From NCBI GenBank assembly GCA_047291315.1, contig JBDPYZ010000012.1, positions 1 to 64,000 of the forward strand: a DNA stretch of 64,000 nt, read 5' to 3'. The notes under the pieces are model-generated. The model had not been told where the DNA came from, did no database searches, and worked only from the letters and a program-made list of their open reading frames with translations. Origin of the DNA: Arsenophonus fragariae. Its GTDB lineage: Bacteria; Pseudomonadota; Gammaproteobacteria; Enterobacterales; Enterobacteriaceae. Both the position numbers and the translations under genes were made by a program. Positions 41,407-51,826 of this stretch are shown here, piece after piece (position 1 is the first letter of the stretch; each line of letters starts with the position of its first letter).

Positions 41407-42573
41407 CTAATCAGCCTGTTTTCTTAAAAAAGCTGGAATATCAAGATAATCCGGCTCCTTATTTGATTGTAAATTTTGTTCATTCACCACTTTAGCAGCA
41501 GATTTTCCTTCCGTTAACGGAGTCATACCCGAAATTGAGCCTTGCATCTGCTGATAACGCTGCTCTAGCGATGATTTTTGGGCTGTTTTGTTAGTAACTA
41601 ACGTGATTTCTGGCCGCTTATCCATACCAATTCCTGTGGCAACCACGGTCACACGTAATTCATCATTCATTTCAGGGTCAAGTGAAGTACCGATAACAAC
41701 CGTCGCATTATCCGAGGAAAATGCACGAATGGTATTACCCACTGTTTCAAATTCATCAAGTCGTAAATCAAAACCTGCGGTAATATTAACCAATACACCA
41801 CGAGCGCCCGATAAATCGATATCTTCCAATAAGGGGCTAGAAATAGCCATTTCTGCCGCTTCTTCAGCTCGATCTTCACCTCTTGCTACACCTGATCCCA
41901 TCATAGCATAACCCATTTCAGACATGACAGTACGAACATCAGCAAAATCCACATTCATTAAACCTGGACGTGTAATAAGCTCAGCGATGCCCTGAACCGC
42001 ACCTTTTAGCACATCATTTGCTGCACCGAATGCATCTAGCAAGGAAATACCGCGTCCAAGCACTTTTAATAATTTATCATTCGGAATGGTAATCAAGGAA
42101 TCAACATACTTAGACAGCTCTGAGATCCCCGTTTCAGCAAATGCCATGCGTTTTTTACCTTCAAAATTGAAAGGTTTGGTCACAACCGCTACCGTCAGTA
42201 TACCAAGCTCTTTAGCAACTTCGGCCACAACAGGGGCTGCGCCGGTGCCCGTACCACCACCCATACCAGCAGCAATAAAGACCATGTCTGCCCCATCAAG
42301 CGCATTGCGCAAGGCTTCACGATCTTCTTCAGCAGCATTACGACCAACTTCAGGATTCGCTCCTGCTCCCAAGCCTTTTGTAATACCATTACCGATCTGG
42401 ATAGTTTGTCCTACTGCTGTTTTACGTAATGCCTGAGCATCCGTATTAAGAGCAAAGAATTCAACACCTTCGATGCGTTCACGCACCATGTGTTCAACGG
42501 CATTGCCACCGCCACCACCAACGCCGATGACTTTAATCACGGCGTCATTGGTTAATTCCATTGGTTCAAACAT
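41407..42573 (-). CDS. ftsZ: Cell division GTPase FtsZ
   Basis: The 388-residue protein has GTP-binding GVGGGGGNAVEHM, the tubulin signature GGGTGTGAAPVVAEVAKE, and the C-terminal anchor peptide DYLDIPAFLRKQAD that binds FtsA and ZipA. It polymerises into the Z-ring. It follows ftsA after 54 bases. The spacer linker is shortened and Lys/Asn-rich but all functional parts are present. Confidence 0.98.
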   Translation of the reverse strand: MFEPMELTNDAVIKVIGVGGGGGNAVEHMVRERIEGVEFFALNTDAQALRKTAVGQTIQIGNGITKGLGAGANPEVGRNAAEEDREALRNALDGADMVFIAAGMGGGTGTGAAPVVAEVAKELGILTVAVVTKPFNFEGKKRMAFAETGISELSKYVDSLITIPNDKLLKVLGRGISLLDAFGAANDVLKGAVQGIAELITRPGLMNVDFADVRTVMSEMGYAMMGSGVARGEDRAEEAAEMAISSPLLEDIDLSGARGVLVNITAGFDLRLDEFETVGNTIRAFSSDNATVVIGTSLDPEMNDELRVTVVATGIGMDKRPEITLVTNKTAQKSSLEQRYQQMQGSISGMTPLTEGKSAAKVVNEQNLQSNKEPDYLDIPAFLRKQAD

Positions 42574-42627
42574 AATCTCTCTCCGTTTTGTGCCTTACAT
42601 AGAAGCGAAGATTTGCTTCTTACAAAA

Positions 42628-43884
42628 TTAAAATTCTTTTCTCAGCCAACTAGTGATTCTATTAAACCAGCTACCGACTGATGTACGCTTATCCATTTCG
42701 GCTTCGTTCCCAAGATGAGTCTGTTTGCCGTAATGCAGGAGCCCGACAGCTGTGGAGTAATAAGCCTCCTGTGCATAGTCCGTTAAACCAGTTATATTTA
42801 ATGGCTTACCGATGCGTACCTGAGTATGAAATACTCTTTGGGCACATTCGACTAGACCATCAATTTGAGCACCGCCTCCCGTTAAGACAATACCCGCCGC
42901 CAAATGATGTTTAACACCTTGCTGACGTAATTGTTCTTGCAATTTCAAAATCTCGTCATGTACTAAGTTTAGCAACTCTGTGTAACGTGGCTCGATTACT
43001 TCAGCTAATGTTTGACGTTGTAAACTTCTTGGCGGACGACCACCTACACTTGGTACCTCAACATTTTCGTCTTTACTAACAATAGTACCTAATGCACAAC
43101 CATGGCGAACTTTTATTGTTTCTGCATCGCTGGGAGGGGTACCAAATGCATAAGCAATATCACTTGTCACTACATTACCAGCATAGGGTATGACCTTGGT
43201 ATGGCGCAGGGCGCCGCCCGTATAAACTGCTATATCCATTGTTCCACCGCCAATATCGACGACACATACACCCAATTCACGCTCATCTTCTGTCAAAACC
43301 GAATAACTTGATGCTAAACCGGCAAAAATTAATTGATCTACTTTTAAACCATAGCGTTCAACTGCTTTGACAATATTTTTGGCCATATCATTATGGCAAG
43401 TAATCAAATGTACCTTGGCTTGCATACGTACACCTGAAAGTCCCACCGGATTTTTAATCCCTTCTTGATAATCAATAGCGTATTCTTGTGGAATAACATG
43501 TAAAATTCTATGTTCATCACGAACCCGGACAGATTTAGCCGTATGAACAACGCTATCTACGTCATCTTGAGTAACTTCATCCTCAGAAATAGGTACCATA
43601 CCTATTTCATTCTGGCAACTAACATGCTTGCCAGAAAGCGCCAGATAAACCGATGATATTTGGCAATCCGCCATCAATTCCGCTTGATCAATAGCTCGCT
43701 GCACACACTTAACGACAGATTCCAAATCATTCACGCCCCCTTTATCCATCCCTCGAGATGGACAATTGCCGACACCAATAATATTTACCATCCCATCAGG
43801 CAAAATTTCACCAACCAGCGCAGAAACCTTGGAAGTTCCAATTTCAAGACCAACTACTAATTTTCTGTCCGTCGTTTTAATCAT
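42628..43884 (-). CDS. ftsA: Cell division actin-like protein FtsA
   Basis: The 418-residue protein starts MIKTTDRKLVVGLEIGTSKVSALVGE and has actin-fold motifs CVVDIGGGTMDIAVY and GIVLTGGGAQIDGL, plus the C-terminal amphipathic helix SWFNRITSWLRKEF for membrane binding. It tethers FtsZ. I chose ATG 43884, which equals the E. coli start; an in-frame ATG at 43935 would reach into ftsQ. Confidence 0.98.
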   Translation of the reverse strand: MIKTTDRKLVVGLEIGTSKVSALVGEILPDGMVNIIGVGNCPSRGMDKGGVNDLESVVKCVQRAIDQAELMADCQISSVYLALSGKHVSCQNEIGMVPISEDEVTQDDVDSVVHTAKSVRVRDEHRILHVIPQEYAIDYQEGIKNPVGLSGVRMQAKVHLITCHNDMAKNIVKAVERYGLKVDQLIFAGLASSYSVLTEDERELGVCVVDIGGGTMDIAVYTGGALRHTKVIPYAGNVVTSDIAYAFGTPPSDAETIKVRHGCALGTIVSKDENVEVPSVGGRPPRSLQRQTLAEVIEPRYTELLNLVHDEILKLQEQLRQQGVKHHLAAGIVLTGGGAQIDGLVECAQRVFHTQVRIGKPLNITGLTDYAQEAYYSTAVGLLHYGKQTHLGNEAEMDKRTSVGSWFNRITSWLRKEF

Positions 43885-43936
43885 CGTTAATTTGCCTGTA
43901 TCTGAATCTATCAGCAATCTCAAACTATTTTTCAAC

Positions 43937-44725
43937 TCAGTGTGTGGCTGGTTCGGCTAAAAGTGGTAACCAACCTACCGCAGCACCGCTACCATATCGC
44001 AAATCTATATATCCAATACGTTTATCTGTCACTTGTTTTAATAATGAATAAAGCTCAACAAAACGATTTAATCGCTCTTTAATATCCTGTTTACCGATAT
44101 TCAACCGAATATCATTAGCTAAAACTAATTGCCACGCACGTCGTGCAGTCATCGATACTGACTTAATGCTAAAATTATGTGGCATCAGTTGCTGTTGCAT
44201 AACACGATACATCTCTAAGATTTCTTGCTGGCTGCCTTGTGGACCATATAACATTAGGAAATTACCTTTAACATTTAGTAACGCTGGTAAGCTAAAAACA
44301 GTGCCTTCTGCATTAATGAAAAAGGTATCATTCCATTTGGCATAAGGTTTATATTCTATTAGATGAATTTTTAGTTCATCCGGCCATTGCTTACGTACCG
44401 TAACTTGCCTTATCCACCGCATGGTTTTTATTTGATTTTGGATCGCATTCACATCTATAGTCATAAATGTACCCGGCATACCTAGTGCCAATATTGCTTT
44501 TCTAACATTATCGTCACGGGTGTAATGGCGTTCGCCAGTGATCACCAACTTGGAAATGGGCAATCGATTAACATCTTTCATCCAATTTAACACCATCCAC
44601 CCACTCCATATAATAGTACTCAATACTATTAAGAAGAAGATAATGCCGGCCAAATAAGAACAATTACTTCGGCCACCATCGTTCCGACGCTCTTTATTAC
44701 GAACGTTCAGTGATGCCTGCGGCAT
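43937..44725 (-). CDS. ftsQ: Cell division protein FtsQ
   Basis: The 262-residue bitopic protein has a basic cytoplasmic start (LNVRNKERRNDGGR), one membrane helix (YLAGIIFFLIVLSTIIWSGWMVL), a POTRA domain (PISKLVITGERHYTRDDNVRKAIL) and the beta domain (RKQWPDELKIHLIEYKPYAKWND). It links early and late divisome proteins and binds FtsB/FtsL. It starts one base after ddlB. Confidence 0.95.
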   Translation of the reverse strand: MPQASLNVRNKERRNDGGRSNCSYLAGIIFFLIVLSTIIWSGWMVLNWMKDVNRLPISKLVITGERHYTRDDNVRKAILALGMPGTFMTIDVNAIQNQIKTMRWIRQVTVRKQWPDELKIHLIEYKPYAKWNDTFFINAEGTVFSLPALLNVKGNFLMLYGPQGSQQEILEMYRVMQQQLMPHNFSIKSVSMTARRAWQLVLANDIRLNIGKQDIKERLNRFVELYSLLKQVTDKRIGYIDLRYGSGAAVGWLPLLAEPATH

Positions 44726-44726
44726 A

Positions 44727-45647
44727 TTACTCCGCCAATTCCAAAATCTTTTTAACTAACTGTGAAAAACTCATACCCGCTTGCTTCGCAGCCATAGGTA
44801 CCAAACTATGACCGGTCATTCCCGGTGAGGTATTAATTTCTAATAAATAAAAAAAATCATCGTTATCTCTCATGACATCAACTCGCCCCCAACCAGCACA
44901 ACCTATTGCCTTATAAGCCGCTAACGCTAATTTATTCAATAGCACTTCTTCTTCAGCTTTCAACCCACTAGGACAAAAATATTGTGTCTCATTAGAGAGA
45001 TATTTTGCATCATAATCATAAAAAACACCTGCCGGTTGAATACGAATTGAAGGCAGTACCTGCTCTCCTACAATTGCCACAGTGTATTCGGGCCCATTTA
45101 GCCATTTCTCAATCAGCACATCTTTGTCATAACGAAAACCGAACTCTAGCGCTATTCTTAATTCAGGCAAAGTTGTTACTTTGCTCATACCAACGCTTGA
45201 ACCTTCAAGACTTGGCTTCACAATAAGAGGTAAACCCAAATGACAAACAGACTCAAAAAGCATTTCATCTGACATCATTGCTAATTGTTGTTTATCTAGT
45301 GCTATATAAGGTGCAATCGGCAAACCTATACCAGCCCATAACTGTTTAGTACGTAGCTTATCCATTGAAAGTGATGAAGCTAAAACACCACTGCCGGTAT
45401 AGGGTAATCCTAAAAATTCTAAAACCCCTTGCACCGTACCATCTTCACCACCGCGTCCATGCAAGGCAATAAAAACTTTATTATAACCAGCTTCTTTCAA
45501 TTTAATGACAGCAAAATCTTTAATATCAACTGGATGTGCATCTATTCCAACATCACGTAAACCATTAACTACCGCCTCACCAGATTGCAGTGATATCTCT
45601 CTTTCAGCCGAATTTCCGCCTAAAAAAACGGCAACTTTATCAGCCAT
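44727..45647 (-). CDS. ddlB: D-alanine--D-alanine ligase B
   Basis: The 306-residue ATP-grasp enzyme has KVAVFLGGNSAEREISLQSG, HGRGGEDGTVQGVLEFLGLPYTGSGVLASSLSMDK and the catalytic ending LLEINTSPGMTGHSLVPMAAKQAG. It joins two D-alanines for the peptidoglycan stem. I chose the ATG at 45647 (MADKVAVF) to match family N-termini; it overlaps the murC end by eight bases. Confidence 0.96.
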   Translation of the reverse strand: MADKVAVFLGGNSAEREISLQSGEAVVNGLRDVGIDAHPVDIKDFAVIKLKEAGYNKVFIALHGRGGEDGTVQGVLEFLGLPYTGSGVLASSLSMDKLRTKQLWAGIGLPIAPYIALDKQQLAMMSDEMLFESVCHLGLPLIVKPSLEGSSVGMSKVTTLPELRIALEFGFRYDKDVLIEKWLNGPEYTVAIVGEQVLPSIRIQPAGVFYDYDAKYLSNETQYFCPSGLKAEEEVLLNKLALAAYKAIGCAGWGRVDVMRDNDDFFYLLEINTSPGMTGHSLVPMAAKQAGMSFSQLVKKILELAE

Positions 45648-47115
45648 AAGACTTTCCTTCACTTGTTGGCATTGGCCGTAAATCTGTGTCAGCCAAATTA
45701 CGTGCTATTTTACCAATATTTCCAGCGCCCTGTATAAGTATCAGGTCGTTATCTTCTATAATCTGTGCTAATATTCCACTAATTTGATCATGGTCTGCGA
45801 CAAAAATAGGATCTAATTTGCCTCGATTGCGAATTGTCCGACATAATGATCGACTATCTGCACCAGGGATAGGTTCTTCTCCTGCCGCATAGACATCTAG
45901 CATTAACAATACATCAACCTGCTCTAAAATATTGGCAAAATAATCATACAGGTCACGCGTTCGAGTATATCTATGGGGCTGAAAAACCATCACGATACGT
46001 TTATCTGACCATCCTTCTTTTGCTGCTTTAATAGTAGCATCAACTTCTGTTGGATGGTGGCCATAATCATCCACCAGCATAACGCTACCATTTTTGCCAT
46101 TAACATCAGCTAAAGGAAAATTACCTAAGAAATCAAAACGGCGCCCCGTCCCTTGAAATTTTTTTAACGCAGTCAAAATAGCACTATCATCAATACCTTC
46201 TTCGGTTGCTACCGCAATAGCCGCAGTCGCATTTAATGCATTATGACGCCCTGGGGCATTCAAGATAAATGCTAAATCGGATCTGTTTTCTCGTACTACA
46301 GTAAAGAAACCTTGATTGCCTCGTTGCTTATAAGATGTAATGCGGACATCTGCGTCATCACTAAAACCATAAGTGGTAATATAACGACCTATTTGCGGTA
46401 ACAGCGTACGCACCACAGGATCATCTATACATAATACTGCCCGACCATAAAATGGCAGATTATGTAAAAAACTGATGAAAGTCTGTTTTAATTTCTCAAA
46501 ATTACCATCATACGTTTCCATGTGATCTGCTTCAATATTTGTTATAACAGCGACTAATGGTTGTAAATGTAAGAAAGATGCATCACTCTCATCAGCTTCT
46601 ACAATCAAATAGCGGCTAGTACCTAAACGCGCATGAACCCCTGCCGCTTTTACTAACCCACCATTGATAAACGTCGGATCTAACCCTGCCTGTGCATAAA
46701 TACTTGCAATCATCGCGGTGGTAGTCGTTTTGCCATGGGTTCCGGCGATAGTAATACCATGACGAAAACGCATCAATTCCGCCAACATTTCAGCGCGGCG
46801 AATAACCGGAATACGGGCTTCTCGTGCTGCTATAATTTCTAGATTATCCGCAGCTATTGCTGTAGACACGACAACAACGCAAGCATTTACAACATTTTCT
46901 GGTCGGTGATTAAAATAAATTTTTGCGCCAAGCTCCATTAATTGCTCAGTAATCGTATTAGGTAATAAATCAGAACCACTAATATCATAACCTTCGTTAG
47001 CCAATACTTCAGCAATACCTCCCATGCCAGCACCACCAATGCCAACAAAATGGATATGCCTAACCCGACGCATTTCGGGCACTGTTGCTCTTAATTTTGC
47101 CAATTGTTGTGTATT
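45640..47115 (-). CDS. murC: UDP-N-acetylmuramate--L-alanine ligase, GTG start
   Basis: The protein has RHIHFVGIGGAGMGGIAEVL, the ATP motif GTHGKTTTTAMIA and VDDYGHHPTEVDATI. It adds L-Ala to UDP-MurNAc. I chose the GTG at 47115, which gives the E. coli-like N-terminus (V/M)NTQQLAKLR, exactly 491 residues, and a GAGAG ribosome site. The ATG at 47193 would add 26 residues that are not typical and would overlap murG. Confidence 0.95.
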   Translation of the reverse strand, partial: NTQQLAKLRATVPEMRRVRHIHFVGIGGAGMGGIAEVLANEGYDISGSDLLPNTITEQLMELGAKIYFNHRPENVVNACVVVVSTAIAADNLEIIAAREARIPVIRRAEMLAELMRFRHGITIAGTHGKTTTTAMIASIYAQAGLDPTFINGGLVKAAGVHARLGTSRYLIVEADESDASFLHLQPLVAVITNIEADHMETYDGNFEKLKQTFISFLHNLPFYGRAVLCIDDPVVRTLLPQIGRYITTYGFSDDADVRITSYKQRGNQGFFTVVRENRSDLAFILNAPGRHNALNATAAIAVATEEGIDDSAILTALKKFQGTGRRFDFLGNFPLADVNGKNGSVMLVDDYGHHPTEVDATIKAAKEGWSDKRIVMVFQPHRYTRTRDLYDYFANILEQVDVLLMLDVYAAGEEPIPGADSRSLCRTIRNRGKLDPIFVADHDQISGILAQIIEDNDLILIQGAGNIGKIARNLADTDLRPMPTSEGKSYG

Positions 47116-47176
47116 CACTTTACTCTCTTCACTATTTTTATCGCTGATTTCAACATTCTTCAATGCAAAATCGGTT

Positions 47177-48244
47177 TCATTTAGCAACTTCAATTAAGGT
47201 TGCCGCCACACGTTTAGTTGCATCGCTAATCGATGCCGCTCGTGCTTTTTTTGCCATATCTAATAACTGCGGACGCGACCATTGATTTAATAATTCTACC
47301 AGCACGTTGGTTGAAAATTGTGGCTGTTCAACAATTTTCGCTGCTCCTGCCTTTTCTAACAGTAATGCATTCCAGTACTGTTGCCGATCTTTATGCTGGA
47401 AAGGAACAAAAATTGCGGGTAAGCCAACAACAGCAACTTCACTAACTGTTAAAGCCCCAGCGCGGCAGATTATGATATCAGCCCAGGCATAAGCCTCAGC
47501 AATATCATCAATAAATTCAGTTACTTTATAATTATCTGATTTACCACATAAGTTTTTATATAAAGTTTCCGTCATTTGCTGAGCACCTTTGCCTACTTGA
47601 TGCCAAATGGTTACTTTTCCATCTAATTGTGCAGCGACTTCGGGTAATGTTTGGTTTAAAATTCTGGCTCCTTGGCTACCACCTATCACTAAAATTCTAA
47701 TAGCACCATCACGATCAATTAAACGTTCTTCAGGTTCAGGTAATGCTAATACCGTTTCGCGAACTGGGTTTCCTACTACCGTAGCATTAGGGAGCGTACT
47801 TGGAAATGCTTGTAAAACACGATTGGCAATTTTAGCCAACCAACGATTAGTTAAACCTGCGACCCCATTTTGCTCATGCACTACAATTGGAATATTAGAT
47901 AGCCATGCAGCAACACCGCCCGGGCCAGAAACATATCCTCCCATACCTAATACGACATCAGGTTGATAACGCTGCATAATTACTTTTGCCTGCTTTATCC
48001 CTTTAATAATTTTAAACGGCGCTACCAGCAATGCTTTAATACCTTTATCGCGTAAACCTGAAATCTTTATAAATTCAATCTGAATGCCGTGCTTAGGAAC
48101 TAAATCTGCCTCCATCCGGTCAGCAGTTCCTAACCAACGAATATCCCAACCTTGTCGTTTTAGATAATCAGCCACCGCCAGTCCGGGAAAAACATGTCCT
48201 CCGGTACCGCCTGCCATCACCATGAGGCGTTTTGGTTGGCTCAC
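47177..48244 (-). CDS. murG: Lipid II synthase MurG
   Basis: The 355-residue glycosyltransferase has MVMAGGTGGHVFPGLAVADYL, HEQNGVAGLTNRWLAK and GGSQGARILNQTLPEVAA. It transfers GlcNAc to lipid I at the inner face of the membrane. Length equals E. coli MurG. It overlaps ftsW by four bases. Confidence 0.97.
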   Translation of the reverse strand: MSQPKRLMVMAGGTGGHVFPGLAVADYLKRQGWDIRWLGTADRMEADLVPKHGIQIEFIKISGLRDKGIKALLVAPFKIIKGIKQAKVIMQRYQPDVVLGMGGYVSGPGGVAAWLSNIPIVVHEQNGVAGLTNRWLAKIANRVLQAFPSTLPNATVVGNPVRETVLALPEPEERLIDRDGAIRILVIGGSQGARILNQTLPEVAAQLDGKVTIWHQVGKGAQQMTETLYKNLCGKSDNYKVTEFIDDIAEAYAWADIIICRAGALTVSEVAVVGLPAIFVPFQHKDRQQYWNALLLEKAGAAKIVEQPQFSTNVLVELLNQWSRPQLLDMAKKARAASISDATKRVAATLIEVAK

Positions 48245-49434
48245 TTCGCTCTCCTTACAAATGCTTGCGCTTTCTTAAGGCGTGTTTCAAAATCGATACG
48301 TAACAAGATAGCTATAGCAATAAACATAATTAATAGACTAGAGCCACCATAACTAATTAACGGTAGTGTCAATCCTTTAGTTGGTAACATTCCTACTGCG
48401 GCACCAACATTAACCAACGCTTGGAAAGTGAACCAGATACCGATTGAACAAGCTAAATAACCTGAAAAATGTTGCTCTGCATCTAACGCCCGTTTGCCGA
48501 TCATCATGCTGCGAAAAGCAACAAAAAATAACATAAAAAGTACTAACACTACACCGATATAACCTAGCTCTTCCGCTAAAACAGAGAAAATAAAATCAGT
48601 ATGTGCTTCAGGCAAATATTCTAATTTTTGAATAGAATTCCCTAAACCTTGGCCCCATAATTCACCACGCCCAAACGCCATCAGAGATTGCGTTAATTGA
48701 TAGCCACTTCCAAAAGGATCTGCCCATGGATTAAGAAAAGAGGTTATTCTGCGTAAACGATAAGGTTCAAAATAAATCAAGCCAATAACACCTACCGCAC
48801 AAATAACAATACCTATAATAAACGGCGCTAACCTAGCGCCAGCAAGGAATAGTAATGCTAAAGTTGTTACAATCAATACAATTACTGTACCTAAATCAGG
48901 TTGTAATAACAGCAAAATAGCCATTAATATTAAAATAAACATCGGCTTGATAAAACCCAAAAATCGCGTTTTCACCTCATCTGTTTTTCTAACTAAATAA
49001 CTGGATACATAGCAGAATAGGGCTAATTTTGCGATCTCAGCCGGCTGTATACGTACAATACCGGTATTAATCCAACGAGAAGCACCATTAACTGAGCTTC
49101 CGGCAACCAGTACCACTAATAACAGTATTAAGGCAGTTATTAATAATAAAAAATTATATTTTTCCCACAACACCATAGGAATATTTAATACTAATAAAGC
49201 TAAATCAAATGATAAAATAAGATAAATAACATCGCGTTTAGCAAAGAAAAAAGGATCTTGCGTTAAACGCTGCCCAACCGGCATCGAAGCTGATGTCACC
49301 ATAATAAAGCCAATTACAGCTAGGCCTAATGTGAGCCAAACTAAAGTACGATCATAAAGAATCGTATCCAAAATATCGTTACCACGCTCGCCGTTAGCCC
49401 AACTTTTTAGTGGTTTGAAGTTAAATATCAACAT
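48241..49434 (-). CDS. ftsW: SEDS peptidoglycan glycosyltransferase FtsW
   Basis: The 397-residue protein has about ten membrane helices, with conserved SEDS segments WINTGIVRIQPAEIAKLALFCY, PFGSGYQLTQSLMAFGRGELWGQGLGNS and LPLISYGGSSLLIMF. It polymerises septal glycan together with FtsI. It is about 17 residues shorter than E. coli FtsW at the cytoplasmic N-terminus and overlaps murD by seven bases. Confidence 0.97.
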   Translation of the reverse strand: MLIFNFKPLKSWANGERGNDILDTILYDRTLVWLTLGLAVIGFIMVTSASMPVGQRLTQDPFFFAKRDVIYLILSFDLALLVLNIPMVLWEKYNFLLLITALILLLVVLVAGSSVNGASRWINTGIVRIQPAEIAKLALFCYVSSYLVRKTDEVKTRFLGFIKPMFILILMAILLLLQPDLGTVIVLIVTTLALLFLAGARLAPFIIGIVICAVGVIGLIYFEPYRLRRITSFLNPWADPFGSGYQLTQSLMAFGRGELWGQGLGNSIQKLEYLPEAHTDFIFSVLAEELGYIGVVLVLFMLFFVAFRSMMIGKRALDAEQHFSGYLACSIGIWFTFQALVNVGAAVGMLPTKGLTLPLISYGGSSLLIMFIAIAILLRIDFETRLKKAQAFVRRAK

Positions 49435-50741
49435 TGACCTAACTCCTTCGCTAATTGGGTAAATCTTTCACCCCTCTGCTCAAAGTTACGAAATTGGTCG
49501 AAGCTTGCACACGCAGGTGAAAGAAGCACGATATCACCAGCTTTCAATTCTGGAGCGATAGCTCGTAGACACTGCTCCATTGTATCTAGCAGCAAACTAT
49601 TTGGTTTTAACTGCGCCAATTGATAACCATCACGGCCAAAACAACATAATTCAATATTTTTTGCTGATATATATGATTTTAATGGTGAAAAATCTGACGA
49701 TTTCACCTCTCCACCCAACAATAAATAAAGTGTACCAGCTACTTGTAAAGCTTTTAAAGCCGCTTCAGTACTGCCAACATTGGTTGCTTTAGAATCATTA
49801 ACCCATTGAATACCTAAATGCTGATGAACTAATTGGCAACGATGAGGCAAGCCTGCATATCGAGTTAATGCCGCTAAACTTGCTTTACGTGGAATATTCA
49901 CCGCATCCGCTAAAGCCAGTGCAGCCACCCCATTAAGATAGTTATGCTGGCCGACTAACCGTATTTCAGCGGTATTAATAATAGGCTGCCCTTTTATTTG
50001 TAATTCTTGGCAACGAGTATTTAATTGATAATCCCCGCTATTAATGCCAAAGCTGATACAACGTGCATCACGACCAAGTAATGGCCAGGTTTGTGGATCT
50101 TGTTCATTAATGATACAAATTTTCGCGCCAGCATAAATTCGTAACTTAGCAGCACGATACTGTTTAACATCTGCCGGATAACGATCCATATGGTCTTCTG
50201 TCAAATTCAATATGGTTGCTACTGCAGTCTTTAAACTCGATGTTGTTTCAAGCTGAAAACTAGAAAGCTCTAATACATACAAATCATAATCTTTTGCTAA
50301 TAATGTCAGTGCTGGTGCTCCTATATTGCCACCAACTGCCACTCGCCAATTAGCTGCTTTTGCCATTTCGCCAACTAATACTGTAACAGTACTTTTACCA
50401 TTAGAGCCGGTGATAGCAACGATAGGTTTATGCGTTTCACGACAAAAAAGCTCAATATCACCAACAATTTCAATACCTTTATCTGCTGCTATTTTTAATT
50501 CTGATGTAGCAAGGGAAATACCAGGGCTGGCGACAATCAAATCAGCTGCCATCAACCATTCACTATTCCAACTACCACTGTGGCATATGACTTCCGCAGG
50601 TAATTTATCCTTAAATGGCGGCGATATTCGTGTATCAATAACGCGTGGCACAACCTGGCGTGAGAGAAAAAAATCGACACAAGATAGACCTGTTTGACCT
50701 AACCCAATAATGACAACTCTTTTGCCCTGATAATTAGCCAT
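49428..50741 (-). CDS. murD: UDP-N-acetylmuramoylalanine--D-glutamate ligase
   Basis: The 437-residue ligase starts MANYQGKRVVIIGLGQTGLSCVDFFL and has the ATP motif ITGSNGKSTVTVLV and WVNDSKATNVGSTEAALK. It adds D-Glu to UDP-MurNAc-L-Ala. I chose ATG 50741, the family start. A two-base gap separates it from mraY. Confidence 0.97.
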   Translation of the reverse strand: MANYQGKRVVIIGLGQTGLSCVDFFLSRQVVPRVIDTRISPPFKDKLPAEVICHSGSWNSEWLMAADLIVASPGISLATSELKIAADKGIEIVGDIELFCRETHKPIVAITGSNGKSTVTVLVGEMAKAANWRVAVGGNIGAPALTLLAKDYDLYVLELSSFQLETTSSLKTAVATILNLTEDHMDRYPADVKQYRAAKLRIYAGAKICIINEQDPQTWPLLGRDARCISFGINSGDYQLNTRCQELQIKGQPIINTAEIRLVGQHNYLNGVAALALADAVNIPRKASLAALTRYAGLPHRCQLVHQHLGIQWVNDSKATNVGSTEAALKALQVAGTLYLLLGGEVKSSDFSPLKSYISAKNIELCCFGRDGYQLAQLKPNSLLLDTMEQCLRAIAPELKAGDIVLLSPACASFDQFRNFEQRGERFTQLAKELGQC

Positions 50742-50743
50742 TA

Positions 50744-51826
50744 TCAACGTACCTTTAATGTTACTAATCCAATCAATACCAACATTAATGAAATGATCCA
50801 AAAACGCACAATGACTCGAGGTTCAGGCCATCCTTTTAATTCGTAATGATGATGGATCGGCGCCATACGAAAAATTCGTTGGCCACGTAATTTAAATGAT
50901 CCAACTTGTAAAATTACCGATAAGGTTTCAACGACAAATACCCCACCCATAATCAATAATAAAAATTCTTGCCGCAGTAAAACCGCTATCGTTCCCAATG
51001 CACCACCTAATGCCAATGAGCCAACATCACCCATGAAAACTTGCGCAGGATAGGTGTTAAACCATAAAAATCCCAAACCAGCACCGACAATTGCAGTACA
51101 AACTACAACTAATTCACCTGCATGGTTGATATAAGGAATTTTTAAATAGTTAGCAAAATTGAAATTACCCGTTGCCCAAGCGACTAATGCAAAGCCTCCC
51201 GAAATAAAAACTGTTGGCATAATCGCTAAACCGTCTAATCCATCAGTTAAATTAACTGCATTACTTGTGCCTACAATGACAAAATAAGTGAGTAAAATAT
51301 AAAATAGGCCAAGTTGGGGCATGACATCTTTAAAAAATGGTACAACCAGTTGAGTTACCGCAGTATCCTTACCTGTGCTATATAACGCAAATGCTATACC
51401 CAAAGCCAATACGGATTGCCAAAAATATTTCCAACGGGCGATCAACCCTCTGGAGTTTTTACGTACCACTTTACGATAATCGTCAATAAAACCAATAACA
51501 CCATATCCCAACAAAACGACTAATACGTACCAAACATAGGGATTATTTAACCGCACCCATAGCATGACTGAAATCACAATAGAAGATAAAATCAACACAC
51601 CTCCCATGGTAGGCGTTCCACGTTTACTAAAATGCGATTCGGGACCTTCATCACGCACAATTTGATCTATTTGTAATCTTTGCAAATAAGAAATCAAATG
51701 GTGACCCATCCATAACGCAATCACCAAGGCAGTTAACAAACTGATAATAGCTCGAAATGTTAAATAGGAGAAAAGATTAAAGCCAGAAAAATATTTAACT
51801 AAATATTCGGCTAACCAGACTAACAT
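50744..51826 (-). CDS. mraY: Phospho-MurNAc-pentapeptide translocase MraY
   Basis: The 360-residue, ten-helix protein has the conserved aspartates in GFIDDYRK and NLTDGLDGLA and the MGDVGSLALGG and HHHYELKGW motifs. It makes lipid I on the membrane. ATG 51826 gives MLVWLAEYLVKYFSGF, as in E. coli, and exactly the E. coli length. It overlaps murF by seven bases. Confidence 0.98.
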   Translation of the reverse strand: MLVWLAEYLVKYFSGFNLFSYLTFRAIISLLTALVIALWMGHHLISYLQRLQIDQIVRDEGPESHFSKRGTPTMGGVLILSSIVISVMLWVRLNNPYVWYVLVVLLGYGVIGFIDDYRKVVRKNSRGLIARWKYFWQSVLALGIAFALYSTGKDTAVTQLVVPFFKDVMPQLGLFYILLTYFVIVGTSNAVNLTDGLDGLAIMPTVFISGGFALVAWATGNFNFANYLKIPYINHAGELVVVCTAIVGAGLGFLWFNTYPAQVFMGDVGSLALGGALGTIAVLLRQEFLLLIMGGVFVVETLSVILQVGSFKLRGQRIFRMAPIHHHYELKGWPEPRVIVRFWIISLMLVLIGLVTLKVR

